Shown here: positions 1-7,612 of the stretch, one piece after another
How the letters are laid out: every line of letters begins with the position of its first letter
Position numbering within the stretch: the first letter of the stretch is position 1
Source of the DNA: JBDHZK01 sp039811865
GTDB taxonomy: Bacteria; Actinomycetota; Actinomycetes; Propionibacteriales; Propionibacteriaceae
DNA length: 21,414 nt
Direction of reading: 5' to 3'
Assembly (NCBI GenBank): GCA_039811865.1
Contig: JBDHZK010000033.1
Coordinates: forward strand, 1 to 21,414
Program-made: the position numbers and the translations under genes
Notes under the pieces: model-generated
Databases searched by the model: none
Told to the model about the DNA's origin: nothing
What the model saw: only the letters and a program-made list of their open reading frames with translations

Positions 1-1
1 C

Positions 2-331
2 GGGTCGCTCGACCAGGGCGTGGCCGGCCGCGACGCGAGCGGTGCGGTGGTCACCTCGTCCTCGGCGCAGGAGATGCTGTCGCGCTGGCCTGGGTCTTCG
101 TGGGGTCAAGGCGTCGAGCACTACTCGCACGAGGGCCGCGAGTTCTTCGGGCACAACGGGGGAAACACCGGGTTCTCGTGCCAGTTCCTGACGTCGCGCC
201 TAAGCGGTGTGACCGTTGCCCTGATGGTCAACAGCCACAACTCACCCCCGCTGCTCTCCCGCATCATGGCCCTGCTCTTCGAGCTGGCGGATGCTCCTGG
301 CATCGCAGCCACGCCACGTGGCAGGCGCTGA
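2..331 (+). CDS. Serine hydrolase of the beta-lactamase / class C family, C-terminal fragment
   Basis: Only the last 109 codons are in the window; the reading frame is open from base 2 and ends at a TGA at 329-331. The stretch GHNGGNTGF, preceded by a WGQG segment and followed by a hydrophobic strand (VTVALMVNSHN), matches the usual C-terminal third of class C beta-lactamase / DD-peptidase-like proteins, where an H-x-G triad replaces the KTG box of the active site. The catalytic S-x-x-K and Y-x-N motifs would lie upstream and cannot be seen, so the substrate (beta-lactam, peptidoglycan peptide or an ester) is unknown. Its start and any signal peptide are also outside. It converges on the membrane-protein gene ending at 395, with 63 nt between them and no clear terminator hairpin. 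The family call is fairly safe; the exact role is not. Confidence 0.75.
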   Translation, partial: GSLDQGVAGRDASGAVVTSSSAQEMLSRWPGSSWGQGVEHYSHEGREFFGHNGGNTGFSCQFLTSRLSGVTVALMVNSHNSPPLLSRIMALLFELADAPGIAATPRGRR

Positions 332-394
332 ACTCAAGCCGGCTTCCGAAGACTGCAGGCCCGCCCGCTTGTCTCGACCGCAGGCGCCCCAGGC

Positions 395-1162
395 TTAGCC
401 GGCGCTCGGCTCCGGCACGGAGACGCTTTCGCTGGCCGACGGCGTTTGCGTCGGGGCGGTCGGGGTGGCGGAAGGGCTGGTGGGCTCAGGGGACGTGGTC
501 GCAGTGGGCTCCGGGGACGGGCTCTTGGACGTCCCGGTGGAAGGCGTGCTGGACGAGCCCGGCTCGGGGGTGGCCGAACCAGTGGACGTCGGCGTGGGCG
601 TGGGCGACGGGTTGGTGGCCTGCTGGATCGTGGTGCGGCCGCTGCCGTCCAGCGACTGCCCGGTCGCGGCCTCCGTGCCCGTCACCACACCCATGGCGAT
701 CGCGAAGCTGGCCGCCGCGGTGACCACCATGCTCGCGGCGGCGGTGGCCGCGATGGCCCAGCCGCGACGCTTCTTGGCCGGGGGCTGAGCGGGGACGTCC
801 GTCACGGTCGGCGCGTCCCTGGCGGGGTCGATGGGCTCCATTTGGACGGTGACCTCGACCGGGCTATCACTGCGGCCGGCCCAGAGCGTTTTCACGCCAC
901 GCTGCGCCGCCTTGAGGCTGCCGGTGTAGACAGAGGACGCGGTCGCCGCGATGACGCTGGCCACGCCAGCTCCCACGAGCGTTCCGGTGACGCCGAGCCG
1001 GGAGCCGAGGGCGGCGGCTGTCGCCGCGGCGAGCGCGCCGCCGAGCACGGACGGCAAAGAGAACTCGAACAGCTTTTCGGGCTTCTCGGTCTCGCTCTGA
1101 GCATCGTTCTTGGGCTTGGCGTCGTCCTGCTTGGACTTGGGCTGTTCGGTGATCGTCGACAT
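395..1162 (-). CDS. Hypothetical membrane protein with Pro/Ser/Thr-rich outer tail
   Basis: I do not recognise a named family. The 255-residue product has four visible parts. Residues 1-32 are a charged, Lys/Asp/Glu-rich leader. Residues about 37-82 are a Gly/Ala-rich hydrophobic stretch with small residues regularly spaced, resembling segments seen in many actinobacterial hypothetical proteins. A short charged linker ends in KKRR (130-133). A transmembrane helix at about 135-160 follows, and then a tail (about 170-255) made almost only of P, S, T, A and E, including two SPEPT copies. The KKRR before the helix suggests the N-terminus stays inside and the tail outside, as an extended stalk that could be glycosylated (inference). 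The ATG at 1162 was chosen; a TTG directly before it is an alternative. The leader before the ATG is A/G-rich (GAAGAAG) but not a strong ribosome site. It stops with TAA. Confidence 0.7.
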   Translation of the reverse strand: MSTITEQPKSKQDDAKPKNDAQSETEKPEKLFEFSLPSVLGGALAAATAAALGSRLGVTGTLVGAGVASVIAATASSVYTGSLKAAQRGVKTLWAGRSDSPVEVTVQMEPIDPARDAPTVTDVPAQPPAKKRRGWAIAATAAASMVVTAAASFAIAMGVVTGTEAATGQSLDGSGRTTIQQATNPSPTPTPTSTGSATPEPGSSSTPSTGTSKSPSPEPTATTSPEPTSPSATPTAPTQTPSASESVSVPEPSAG

Positions 1163-1217
1163 CAACTGCTTCTTCTTCGGGTGGCGGGACGGTCTAGTCC
1201 CTCTGCTTCAGCCGCCT

Positions 1218-1245
1218 ATTTTAGCCGTGACGCTAATAACTCCAA
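1218..1245 (-). promoter_or_regulatory. Candidate promoter of the hypothetical membrane protein gene
   Basis: Reading the minus strand, TTGGAG (1245-1240) and TAAAAT (1223-1218) are separated by 16 nt, about 55 nt before the ATG at 1162. TAAAAT differs from the sigma-70 consensus -10 box by one base; the -35 box is poor. An inverted repeat TTAGC-N6-GCTAA overlaps the -10 box and could be an operator. The A+T-rich patch stands out from its GC-rich surroundings. This is a pattern match only. Confidence 0.4.
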
Positions 1246-1343
1246 CCTTGCGCGCGTCGTGGGCGTGTCGCCCTTCGATGAGGACACAGGAAGCCAGGAG
1301 GCTCGGGCGGCAGCCCGGCGAAGGCCGCGCCGACAAGCACCAA

Positions 1344-1377
1344 CGGCGGCCGCGCACCGAAGTGGTGCGGGCCGCCG
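1344..1377 (-). terminator. GC-rich hairpin behind yceI, likely terminator
   Basis: Two arms, 1344-1358 and 1364-1377, pair as 14 base pairs with a single bulged G at 1352 and a 5-nt loop (GAAGT on the plus strand). It begins about 30 nt after the yceI stop codon. No long T-run follows on the minus strand (TTGGTGCTT), as is common for actinobacterial intrinsic terminators. Position and strength suggest it ends the yceI transcript and separates it from the downstream membrane-protein gene, which has its own promoter candidate. Confidence 0.6.
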
Positions 1378-1407
1378 TCGCGCCGCGTCGATGGGAGAGG
1401 TGAGACC

Positions 1408-1953
1408 TCAGCTTTCCTTGATGGCCGAGATCTCGAACTCCAGGGTGATCTTGTCCGAGACGAGGACGCCACCGGCCTCAAGGGCGGCGTTCCAGGTCAG
1501 ACCGAAGTCGGAGCGGACGATCTGGGTCGAGCCCTCGAAGCCGATGCGGGTGTTGCCGAAGGGATCGACGGCCTGACCGTTGTATTCGAAGTCGATGGTC
1601 ACCGGGCCCGTGATGTCCTTGATGGTCAGATTGCCCTGGACGCGCAGGGTGTCGTCGCCGACGGCGACGACCGAGGTCGAGACGAACTTGATGGTCGGGT
1701 ACTGCTCGACATTGAAGAAGTCGGCGGACCGCAGGTGGTTGTCGCGATCGGCGTTGCGCGTGTCGATGCTGGCCGCATGGATGACGACGTTGATCTTCGC
1801 GCCGGCCAGGTTCTCGCCGGTGTTGGCGGTGCCGGAGATGTCGTCGAACGACCCCCGCACCTTGGTCACCATGGCGTGGCGTGCGACGAAGCCGATGCGG
1901 GTGTGCGCCGGGTCGAGGGTGTAGTTGCCGGAGAGGGCCTTAACGCTGCTCAT
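1408..1953 (-). CDS. yceI: YceI family lipid-binding-like protein
   Basis: The 181-residue product fits the YceI family, small lipocalin-like beta barrels that in characterised members bind a long isoprenoid or fatty chain. Visible family features are the LDPAHTRIGFVARH segment near residues 13-26, the central RNADRDNHLRSADFF (67-81) followed by YPTIKF, and SDFGLTWN (148-155). No signal peptide is present, so it is probably cytoplasmic, unlike the periplasmic Escherichia coli protein. The ATG at 1953 was chosen because AAGGAG lies about 11 nt upstream and the YceI homology starts there; an in-frame extension of 27 residues from 2034 is polar and unlike the family. It has its own promoter candidate at 2040-2068 and a hairpin behind it. 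The ligand is unknown. An isoprenoid would fit the polyprenyl synthase gene nearby, but that is inference. Confidence 0.88.
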   Translation of the reverse strand: MSSVKALSGNYTLDPAHTRIGFVARHAMVTKVRGSFDDISGTANTGENLAGAKINVVIHAASIDTRNADRDNHLRSADFFNVEQYPTIKFVSTSVVAVGDDTLRVQGNLTIKDITGPVTIDFEYNGQAVDPFGNTRIGFEGSTQIVRSDFGLTWNAALEAGGVLVSDKITLEFEISAIKES

Positions 1954-2007
1954 TGGTGGGAGTGCTCCTTCGGATTGGGCGTCGGGACGACTGTCCGCAC
2001 GATTGTC

Positions 2008-2034
2008 TTGCCGGGTTCGTTTCCCCGCTGGCAA
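2008..2034 (-). other. Weak stem-loop in the yceI leader
   Basis: TTGCC and GGG on one side pair with CCC and GGCAA on the other, with a 3-nt bulge and an 8-nt loop, between the amidase stop and the yceI ATG. It could be a weak terminator of the upstream operon or a leader structure of yceI. No T-run follows it. The call rests only on complementarity. Confidence 0.25.
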
Positions 2035-2039
2035 ACAAC

Positions 2040-2068
2040 ACTTTACGTGAAGTTAGTTTAAGAATCAA
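2040..2068 (-). promoter_or_regulatory. Candidate yceI promoter overlapped by two dyads
   Basis: On the minus strand TTGATT (2068-2063) and TAAAGT (2045-2040) are spaced by 17 nt, a sigma-70-like layout with 4 of 6 matches in each box. Transcription would start near 2033, about 80 nt before the yceI ATG. The -35 box overlaps the amidase stop codon. Two inverted repeats lie on the promoter: an imperfect 20-bp dyad at 2051-2070 (AGTTAGTTTA/AGAATCAACT, 6 of 10 positions symmetric) and a 14-bp dyad at 2040-2053 (ACTTTACGTGAAGT, one mismatch). Such placement is typical of repressor sites; MarR-type regulators are often linked to yceI genes in actinobacteria, but no regulator gene is in the window. 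Confidence 0.5.
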
Positions 2069-3507
2069 CTATCGCCTGTTGGTTCGGCGATCCAAGGTTT
2101 CGCCGCCTCCAATTGGGTCGACACCGCCAACAACTGCTCGTCTCCGGCGGGACGACCGGTGAGCATGACGCCGAAGGGCAACTCCACGCCGTCCACGAAG
2201 GCCCGATGCAGCGGCAGCGAGATGGACGGTCGTCCGGTCAGGTTGGCCACCGAGGTCCAGGGCGTGTAGCGGCACTGCGCGGCGAAGTCGGCCTCGGGAT
2301 CGGCGTCGTCGCGCAGCGAGCCGATCGGCGCCGGCGGTTGCGCCAGCGTCGGGGTGAGGACGGCGTCGAAGGCCGCCCAGGTGCGGGCCACATCCCTGGC
2401 CAACGACTGGATGCCGGCCAGCGCCGCCGCGTACTGGGCGCCGGTGACGCGGCGTCCGAGTTCCCGCAGCCAGCGCGTCAGTGGGACGAGCAGGTCGTCC
2501 GAGCCGACCGGCAGCGGCAGGGACGCCGCCGCGACCGCCCAGACCGCCTGGAAGGCCGTCCACCGCTGCGGTTCGAACGGACGCGGCGCCTCGACGACGT
2601 CATGGCCCAGCCCGACCAGGGCGCGCACGGCCTGGTCGACGCCGGCCAGTGCCTCGGGGTGGACGTCCGCCTCGGCCACGATCGCCGGCAGCGTCAGGAC
2701 GCCGATCCGCAGCCGCGGCACCTCCGCGTCGCAGGCCGCCAGGAAGGACGTCCGCGGCGCCGGCACCCAGTACGCGTCGCCCGGCTCGGCGCCCGCGAGG
2801 ACGTCCAACCCCAAGGCGGTATCTCGGACGTCGGTGGTCAGGACGCCGTCGCTGGCCAGGCCCGGGCCGTCCACCCGCCATGGCCCGGCGCTGACCCGGC
2901 CGCGGCTCGGCTTCATCCCGACCAGCCCGCAGGCGCCCGCCGGGATGCGCAGCGACCCGCCAGCGTCCGAACCGTGGGCGATCGGCACGATGCCGGACGC
3001 CACGGCCGCCGCCGCTCCCCCGCTGGACCCGCCCGCCGAGCGGGTCAGGTCCCAGGGTGTGCGGGCGGGCGGGGCGACATCCGGCTCGGTGTAGGCGGGG
3101 AAGCCGAACTCCGGCGCGGTCGTCTTACCGAGCATGATCGTGCCGGCCGCCCGCAGCCGGGTGACGACCCCGTCGTCCACGGCGGCAACGTTGCCGCGCA
3201 GCGCACGCGAGCCCGCCTCGAAAGGCACTCCGGCAACCTGGGCGAGGTCCTTGATCGGGCACGGGACGCCCAGCAGCGGCGGCAGCGCTCCCCCGGCGGC
3301 GACCAGTGCGTCCGCGGCCCGCGCCTGGGCCAGCGCCAGCTCGGGGGTCAGATGGACGAACGCGCCGACGCTCGGCCCGTCGTTCTCGGCTCGGCGAATG
3401 GCTCGCGCCACCACATCGACCGCGCTCAGTTCGCCGGCCGCGATGGCGCGCGCCAGTCCCCTGGCGGTGCGCAAGCTCAGGCCGTTCGGGTGGTCACCGA
3501 GTCGCAC
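2065..3507 (-). CDS. Amidase-signature family hydrolase
   Basis: The 480-residue product is a full-length amidase-signature enzyme, the family of GatA, bacterial amidases and fatty acid amide hydrolase, which cleave C-N amide bonds with a Ser-cisSer-Lys triad. All three residues are visible: Lys86 in PIKD, Ser161 in the GGSSGG loop, and nucleophile Ser185 in DAGGSLRIPA. The 24-residue spacing between the two serines equals that in fatty acid amide hydrolase. It lacks neighbouring gatB or gatC, so it is unlikely to be the tRNA amidotransferase subunit; the substrate cannot be predicted. The GTG at 3507 is the first possible start in the frame and overlaps the synthase gene by 31 nt. An AAGGA lies about 16 nt upstream, rather far, and a TTG at residue 12 is an alternative. 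It is the last gene of the minus-strand operon. Confidence 0.88.
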   Translation of the reverse strand: MRLGDHPNGLSLRTARGLARAIAAGELSAVDVVARAIRRAENDGPSVGAFVHLTPELALAQARAADALVAAGGALPPLLGVPCPIKDLAQVAGVPFEAGSRALRGNVAAVDDGVVTRLRAAGTIMLGKTTAPEFGFPAYTEPDVAPPARTPWDLTRSAGGSSGGAAAAVASGIVPIAHGSDAGGSLRIPAGACGLVGMKPSRGRVSAGPWRVDGPGLASDGVLTTDVRDTALGLDVLAGAEPGDAYWVPAPRTSFLAACDAEVPRLRIGVLTLPAIVAEADVHPEALAGVDQAVRALVGLGHDVVEAPRPFEPQRWTAFQAVWAVAAASLPLPVGSDDLLVPLTRWLRELGRRVTGAQYAAALAGIQSLARDVARTWAAFDAVLTPTLAQPPAPIGSLRDDADPEADFAAQCRYTPWTSVANLTGRPSISLPLHRAFVDGVELPFGVMLTGRPAGDEQLLAVSTQLEAAKPWIAEPTGDS

Positions 3508-4457
3508 AGTGCCGACAAGGCGTCCTTGGCCTCGCCGTCGGGCAGGTCGGTCAGGTAGCCGCGGGCAACCTCGGCCCGGCGCGCGATCTCGGCCCGGGCC
3601 TCGTCCACGACGCGATGCGCGAGCACCCGCGACAGCGTGTCGGACAGGACGTCCTCATCGACGATCGGTCCGCGCAGTCGGGACTTCAGCTCGTCGTCGG
3701 CTGGGTCGTCAGAGGCCAGCAGCATCAGCGTCGGCAGCGTGAGGACGCCCTCGCGCAGGTCTGTGCCGGGCGTCTTTCCGGTGGCCGATCCGGCTAGGTC
3801 GATCACGTCGTCGCTGAGCTGGAAGACCACGCCGAGCTCCTCGCCGAAGGCCGACAGCGCCTCCAAATCGGACGCCGGCGCGCCCCCGACCATGCCGCCG
3901 TACTTGGCCGACGCCGCGATCAGCGACCCGGTCTTGTCGGCTATCACCTGCAGGTAGTGGGCCACGGGATCGTCGCCGGGCTGAGGCCCGCGCGTCTCGG
4001 CGATCTGCCCCTGGACGAGCCGGGCGAACGTCTCGGCGTGCACCTGGACGTAACCCGCGCCCAGTTCGGCGACCACACCGGACGCCCGCGCAAACAGGAA
4101 GTCACCCACCAGGATCGCCACGTTGTTGCGCCACCGGTGGTTGGCGCTCTCGGCGCCGCGCCGGTAATCGGCCTCGTCCATCACATCGTCGTGGTACAGG
4201 CTGGCCACGTGCGTCAACTCCACCGCGACGGCAGCCTTCTCGACCGCCGCCGGGTCGGAATCGGGGTAGAGACCCGCCGTCGCGACCACCAGCATCGGCC
4301 GGAAGCGCTTGCCGCCGGCAGCGATGATGTGGTGCGCCGCCTCGTCCACGAAGGGTGTGTCGGCACTCGCCCAACTCGACAGTGCGGCCTCGATCTCAGC
4401 CAGTTGAGCGGCCGCGCGCTCCCCGAACTCTGACCCCACGAGTTCATCCACGCTCAC
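3477..4457 (-). CDS. Long-chain polyprenyl diphosphate synthase (probable menaquinone side chain)
   Basis: The 326-residue product is an all-trans prenyl diphosphate synthase, which joins isopentenyl diphosphate units to an allylic primer using Mg2+. The order of motifs is complete: GGKRFRP (48-54), first aspartate-rich motif DDVMD (90-94), GQIAE (150-154), KTGSL, and second aspartate-rich motif DDVID (216-220) followed by GKTPGTDLREG. The residues four and five places before the first motif are Ser86 and Ala85; small residues there usually allow long chains, so a C35-C50 product for menaquinone is likely (inference from family rules). It starts at a GTG with a strong AAGGGGG ribosome site, 40 nt after nuoN with no terminator between. 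Its neighbourhood, a complex I operon led by an isoprenoid reductase, supports a role in quinone supply. The gene could be called hepB, ispB or grcC-like; I leave the symbol open. Confidence 0.9.
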   Translation of the reverse strand: MSVDELVGSEFGERAAAQLAEIEAALSSWASADTPFVDEAAHHIIAAGGKRFRPMLVVATAGLYPDSDPAAVEKAAVAVELTHVASLYHDDVMDEADYRRGAESANHRWRNNVAILVGDFLFARASGVVAELGAGYVQVHAETFARLVQGQIAETRGPQPGDDPVAHYLQVIADKTGSLIAASAKYGGMVGGAPASDLEALSAFGEELGVVFQLSDDVIDLAGSATGKTPGTDLREGVLTLPTLMLLASDDPADDELKSRLRGPIVDEDVLSDTLSRVLAHRVVDEARAEIARRAEVARGYLTDLPDGEAKDALSALCDSVTTRTA

Positions 4458-4497
4458 CGGCGCACCCCCTTCTTTGGCCCCATTGCCGACTCCCCGC

Positions 4498-6096
4498 TCA
4501 GCGCAGGAACTCCCCGGCCTTGGCCAGCAACTCCATCACGGTACCCGGAACGATCCCCAGCGCCAGTGTTCCGGCCAGCCCGACGACGATCGGCACCCAC
4601 GTCAGCCAGCTAGCGTCCCCGACTTCGGCGTCCTCGCTGGGCTCGGTGAAGAACATCACCAGGATCACGCGCAGATAGAACGCCGCGGCGATCAGGCTCA
4701 TCACGATGCCGATCGGCACAAGCCACCAGTAACCGCCGCGCCAGGCCGCCGCGAAGACGACCCACTTGCCCAGGAAGCCAGCCGTCAGCGGGATGCCGGC
4801 GAAGCTGAGCAGGAACACCGAGAAGGTCGCGGCCAGGAACGGGTTGCGCCGGCCGAGTCCGGCCCAGGCACCGAGACCGGTCGCCTCGCCACCGGCGGCG
4901 TTGCGCACCATCGTCAGGATCGCGAACGAGCCGAGCGTCGCAAAGCCGTACCCGGCCAGGTAGAACAGGATGGACGCCACGCTGCCCAGTTGCCCGGGCA
5001 CCTGCCCGTTGCCGATGGCGTTCGCGCCGGCGAGCGCGGTCAGCATGAACCCGGCGTGCGTGATCGAACTGTAGGCGAGCATTCGCTTGACGTCGTTTTG
5101 GGTGATGGCGATCACGCCGCCGACGCCCATGGTGATCACCGCGATGATCGCCAGCAGCGGCTGCCAGTCCCAGCGGGCGCCGCCCAGCGCGACGAAGAAC
5201 ACCCGGGCTAGCGCGATCATCGCCGCGGCCTTGGTGGCGATGGCCATGAAGCCGGTCACGGCGGTGGGGGCGCCGACGTAGACGTCCGGCGTCCAGGTGT
5301 GGAACGGCACGGCGCCGACCTTGAACAAGAAACCGATGGCCAGCAGCGCGATACCCGCGATCAGCAGCCCGCGACCGTAGCTGGGGGTCAGCATCGCGGT
5401 GTCGATCGCCGCCAACTCGAACGAGCCGGAGTAGCCGTACAACAGCGCGATCCCGAACAGGAAGAACGCGCTCGACAAGGCGCCGAGCAAGAAGTACTTC
5501 AGCGCCGCCTCTTGGCTGAGCAGGCGACGCCGGCGCGCCAACCCACACAGCAGGTACAGCGGCAACGAGAAGACCTCGAGCGCGACGAACATGGTGATCA
5601 GGTCGTTCGCCGCGGCGAAGATCATCATCCCGCCGATCGCGAACAGAGCCAGCGGAAAGACCTCGGTGTGCTCGAAGCGGGCGGCGGTGGCTTCGCGTTC
5701 GGCCGGGCTGCCCGGAACGGACGCCCCCGACGCACAGAAGGCGGACGTCCCGCCGTTCAGCTTGCGCTCGGCGAACAGGCAGATCGACAACAGCCCGAAG
5801 ACCAACAGCAGCACCCAGGTCGCGTGCGTCGGGCCGTCCAGGGTGATCGACCCCATGGCCAAGACTCCGACGCCGCCCTTGCGCCAGTTCGCGACGGCGA
5901 AGCCGAGGGCCACCAGCAGCGACCCGAAGGCCAGACCGAGCTGGGCGGCGAACCGATAATGCCTGGGCAGCGCGGCCTCGGCGAGGATGCCGAGGCAGGC
6001 CGCCAGCAGCACCAGCACCACCGGCGCAAGCAGCTTGAACTCGAGTGTCGGGACGGTGAACTCCAGCAGCACCGGGCCCATCAACACCTGGCTCAT
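4498..6096 (-). CDS. nuoN: NADH-quinone oxidoreductase subunit N
   Basis: The 532-residue membrane protein is one of the three antiporter-like proton-channel subunits of complex I and sits next to the hydrophilic arm in the membrane domain. Multiple hydrophobic helices cover the chain. Glu174 in FVALEVFSLPLY, the lysine in ALKYFLLGA (200) and the FKVGAVPFHTWTPDVYVGAPT segment are the family's ion-path residues and signature. A charged loop at about 111-145 between early helices is typical of actinobacterial forms. The ATG at 6096 shares one base with the nuoM stop (TGATG) and has GGAGG about 8 nt before it. In-frame sequence upstream to 6246 is only the shadow of nuoM. It is the last nuo gene; the polyprenyl synthase follows after 40 nt. 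Confidence 0.97.
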   Translation of the reverse strand: MSQVLMGPVLLEFTVPTLEFKLLAPVVLVLLAACLGILAEAALPRHYRFAAQLGLAFGSLLVALGFAVANWRKGGVGVLAMGSITLDGPTHATWVLLLVFGLLSICLFAERKLNGGTSAFCASGASVPGSPAEREATAARFEHTEVFPLALFAIGGMMIFAAANDLITMFVALEVFSLPLYLLCGLARRRRLLSQEAALKYFLLGALSSAFFLFGIALLYGYSGSFELAAIDTAMLTPSYGRGLLIAGIALLAIGFLFKVGAVPFHTWTPDVYVGAPTAVTGFMAIATKAAAMIALARVFFVALGGARWDWQPLLAIIAVITMGVGGVIAITQNDVKRMLAYSSITHAGFMLTALAGANAIGNGQVPGQLGSVASILFYLAGYGFATLGSFAILTMVRNAAGGEATGLGAWAGLGRRNPFLAATFSVFLLSFAGIPLTAGFLGKWVVFAAAWRGGYWWLVPIGIVMSLIAAAFYLRVILVMFFTEPSEDAEVGDASWLTWVPIVVGLAGTLALGIVPGTVMELLAKAGEFLR

Positions 6097-7601
6097 CACT
6101 TGGCCTCCTTCACCACGACGGGGGCCGGATCGCTGACCGAGACGTAGGACATCAGCGCCCGCGCGGTCGGCTCGACCAGGTCGGTGATGGGCTTGGGGAA
6201 GAACCCGAACAGCAGCAGCACCGCGATAATCGGGGCGAGCACCCACTTCTCGAGCGCGGTCGCGTCCACTCCGAAGCGCTTGGCGACCTCAGCGGACGGG
6301 GGGCCGGTCATCGTCCGCTGGTACATCAGCAGGACGTACAGCGCCGACAACACCATGCCCAGGCACGCGATCGCGGCCACCCAGGGCCACTGCGACCAGG
6401 CGCCGGCGAGCACCATGAACTCGCTGACGAAGGTCGAATAGCCCGGCAAGGACAGCACCGACAGTCCCGAGACCAAGACGAGCCCGGCCAGCACGGGCGC
6501 GACCTTCTCGACGCCGCCGAAGTCGGCTACCTGGGCGCTGCCGCGGCGCCTGATCACGAACCCGATCACCAGGAACATCGCGGCGGTGGAGAAGCCGTGG
6601 TTGACCATGTAGAACATCGAGCCGGTGATGGACGCGCTGGTGAAGGCGAAGACGCCGAGCACCATGAAGCCGAAGTGGCTGATCGAGGTGAACGCGATCA
6701 GGCGCATCAGATGCTTGCTGGCGACCGCCGCCACCGCCCCGTACAGGATCGAGATGACCGCGAGGGTGACCACGACCGGCGTCGCCCACTGGGCCGCCTC
6801 GCCGAACAGGCCGAGACAAAAGCGGAGCATGCCGAAGGTGCTGATCTTGTCCAGGACGCCGACCAGCAGCACCGACGTCCCGGGCGTGGCGCTCTCGCAC
6901 GCGTCCGGCAGCCAGGAGTGCACGGGCACCATGGGCGCCTTGACCGCGAACGCGACCATGAACCCGATGAACAGCCAGCGGCCGAGGTCGCCGCCGATGT
7001 GCAGCGCGGCCAGGTCGCTGAGCAGGTAGGTCGGAGCCCCGGCCGACGCCGAGACGCCGTACAGGCCGATGACGCTGACCAGCATCACCAGGCCGCCGGC
7101 CAGGCTCATCAGCAGGAACTTGTTCGCCGCCAAGCCGCGTTTGCCGGCGCCGAACCCGCCGATCAGGAAGTACATCGGGATCAGCGTGGCCTCGAAGAAC
7201 AGGTAGAACAGCAGGACGTCCGTGGCCAAGAAGACGAAGACGCTCAGACCCTCCAGCAGCAGGACGAGCCCGAAGAACGCGCGCGGCGACCAACGTCCGC
7301 CCAGCGCCCCCGTGTTCCACTCGGCCAGCAGCACCAGCGGGGTAAGGACGACGGGCAGCAGCGCCATGGTCAGCCCCATGCCGTCCAGGCCGAGGGCCCA
7401 GTTGGCGCCGATGGCCGGGATCCAGGGCACGAGAACGTCGAGCTTCGTCCCACTCAGGTAAAGCCAGGCGACGTAGGCACCGAGGGCCAGCGTGGCCAGC
7501 GAGAACGCCATTCCGAGCTGCCGGGCGGTGTTCTTCACGGGCGCGCACAAAACGAGCGCGCCGAGGATCGGCAGGGCGCCGAGGGCGGTCAACCAGTGCA
7601 T
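6096..7601 (-). CDS. nuoM: NADH-quinone oxidoreductase subunit M
   Basis: The 501-residue product is the second antiporter-like subunit of the complex I membrane arm. Glu137 in FYLFFEATLIPMYFLIGG corresponds to the essential glutamate of helix 5, Lys221 in FAVKAPMVPVHSWLPDA to the central lysine, and Lys252 follows in GVLDKISTFGMLRF. The form SATPGTSVLLVGVLDK, instead of the enterobacterial APTAGSVILAG type, is the actinobacterial version. The ATG at 7601 lies 11 nt after the nuoL stop, with GGGAGA as ribosome site. The frame stays open far upstream to 9005, but that part is a Gly/Arg-rich shadow of nuoL and is not part of the protein. The stop overlaps the nuoN start. Confidence 0.97.
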   Translation of the reverse strand: MHWLTALGALPILGALVLCAPVKNTARQLGMAFSLATLALGAYVAWLYLSGTKLDVLVPWIPAIGANWALGLDGMGLTMALLPVVLTPLVLLAEWNTGALGGRWSPRAFFGLVLLLEGLSVFVFLATDVLLFYLFFEATLIPMYFLIGGFGAGKRGLAANKFLLMSLAGGLVMLVSVIGLYGVSASAGAPTYLLSDLAALHIGGDLGRWLFIGFMVAFAVKAPMVPVHSWLPDACESATPGTSVLLVGVLDKISTFGMLRFCLGLFGEAAQWATPVVVTLAVISILYGAVAAVASKHLMRLIAFTSISHFGFMVLGVFAFTSASITGSMFYMVNHGFSTAAMFLVIGFVIRRRGSAQVADFGGVEKVAPVLAGLVLVSGLSVLSLPGYSTFVSEFMVLAGAWSQWPWVAAIACLGMVLSALYVLLMYQRTMTGPPSAEVAKRFGVDATALEKWVLAPIIAVLLLFGFFPKPITDLVEPTARALMSYVSVSDPAPVVVKEAK

Positions 7602-7612
7602 CCCAATCTCCC

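Noticed and set aside
336..345. Perfect 10-bp palindrome AAGCCGGCTT just behind the first gene's stop.
   Set aside because: It has no loop and no T-run, so it is not a convincing terminator, and palindromes of this length occur by chance in GC-rich DNA.
395..652. Repetitive Pro/Ser/Thr codons with two SPEPT copies as a possible tandem DNA repeat.
   Set aside because: The copies are short and irregular at both protein and DNA level; this is low-complexity sequence rather than a repeat array.
1954..2034. A 27-residue N-terminal extension of the YceI protein.
   Set aside because: It is polar, absent from the family, and the ATG at 1953 has a good ribosome site; the extension region is better explained as leader.
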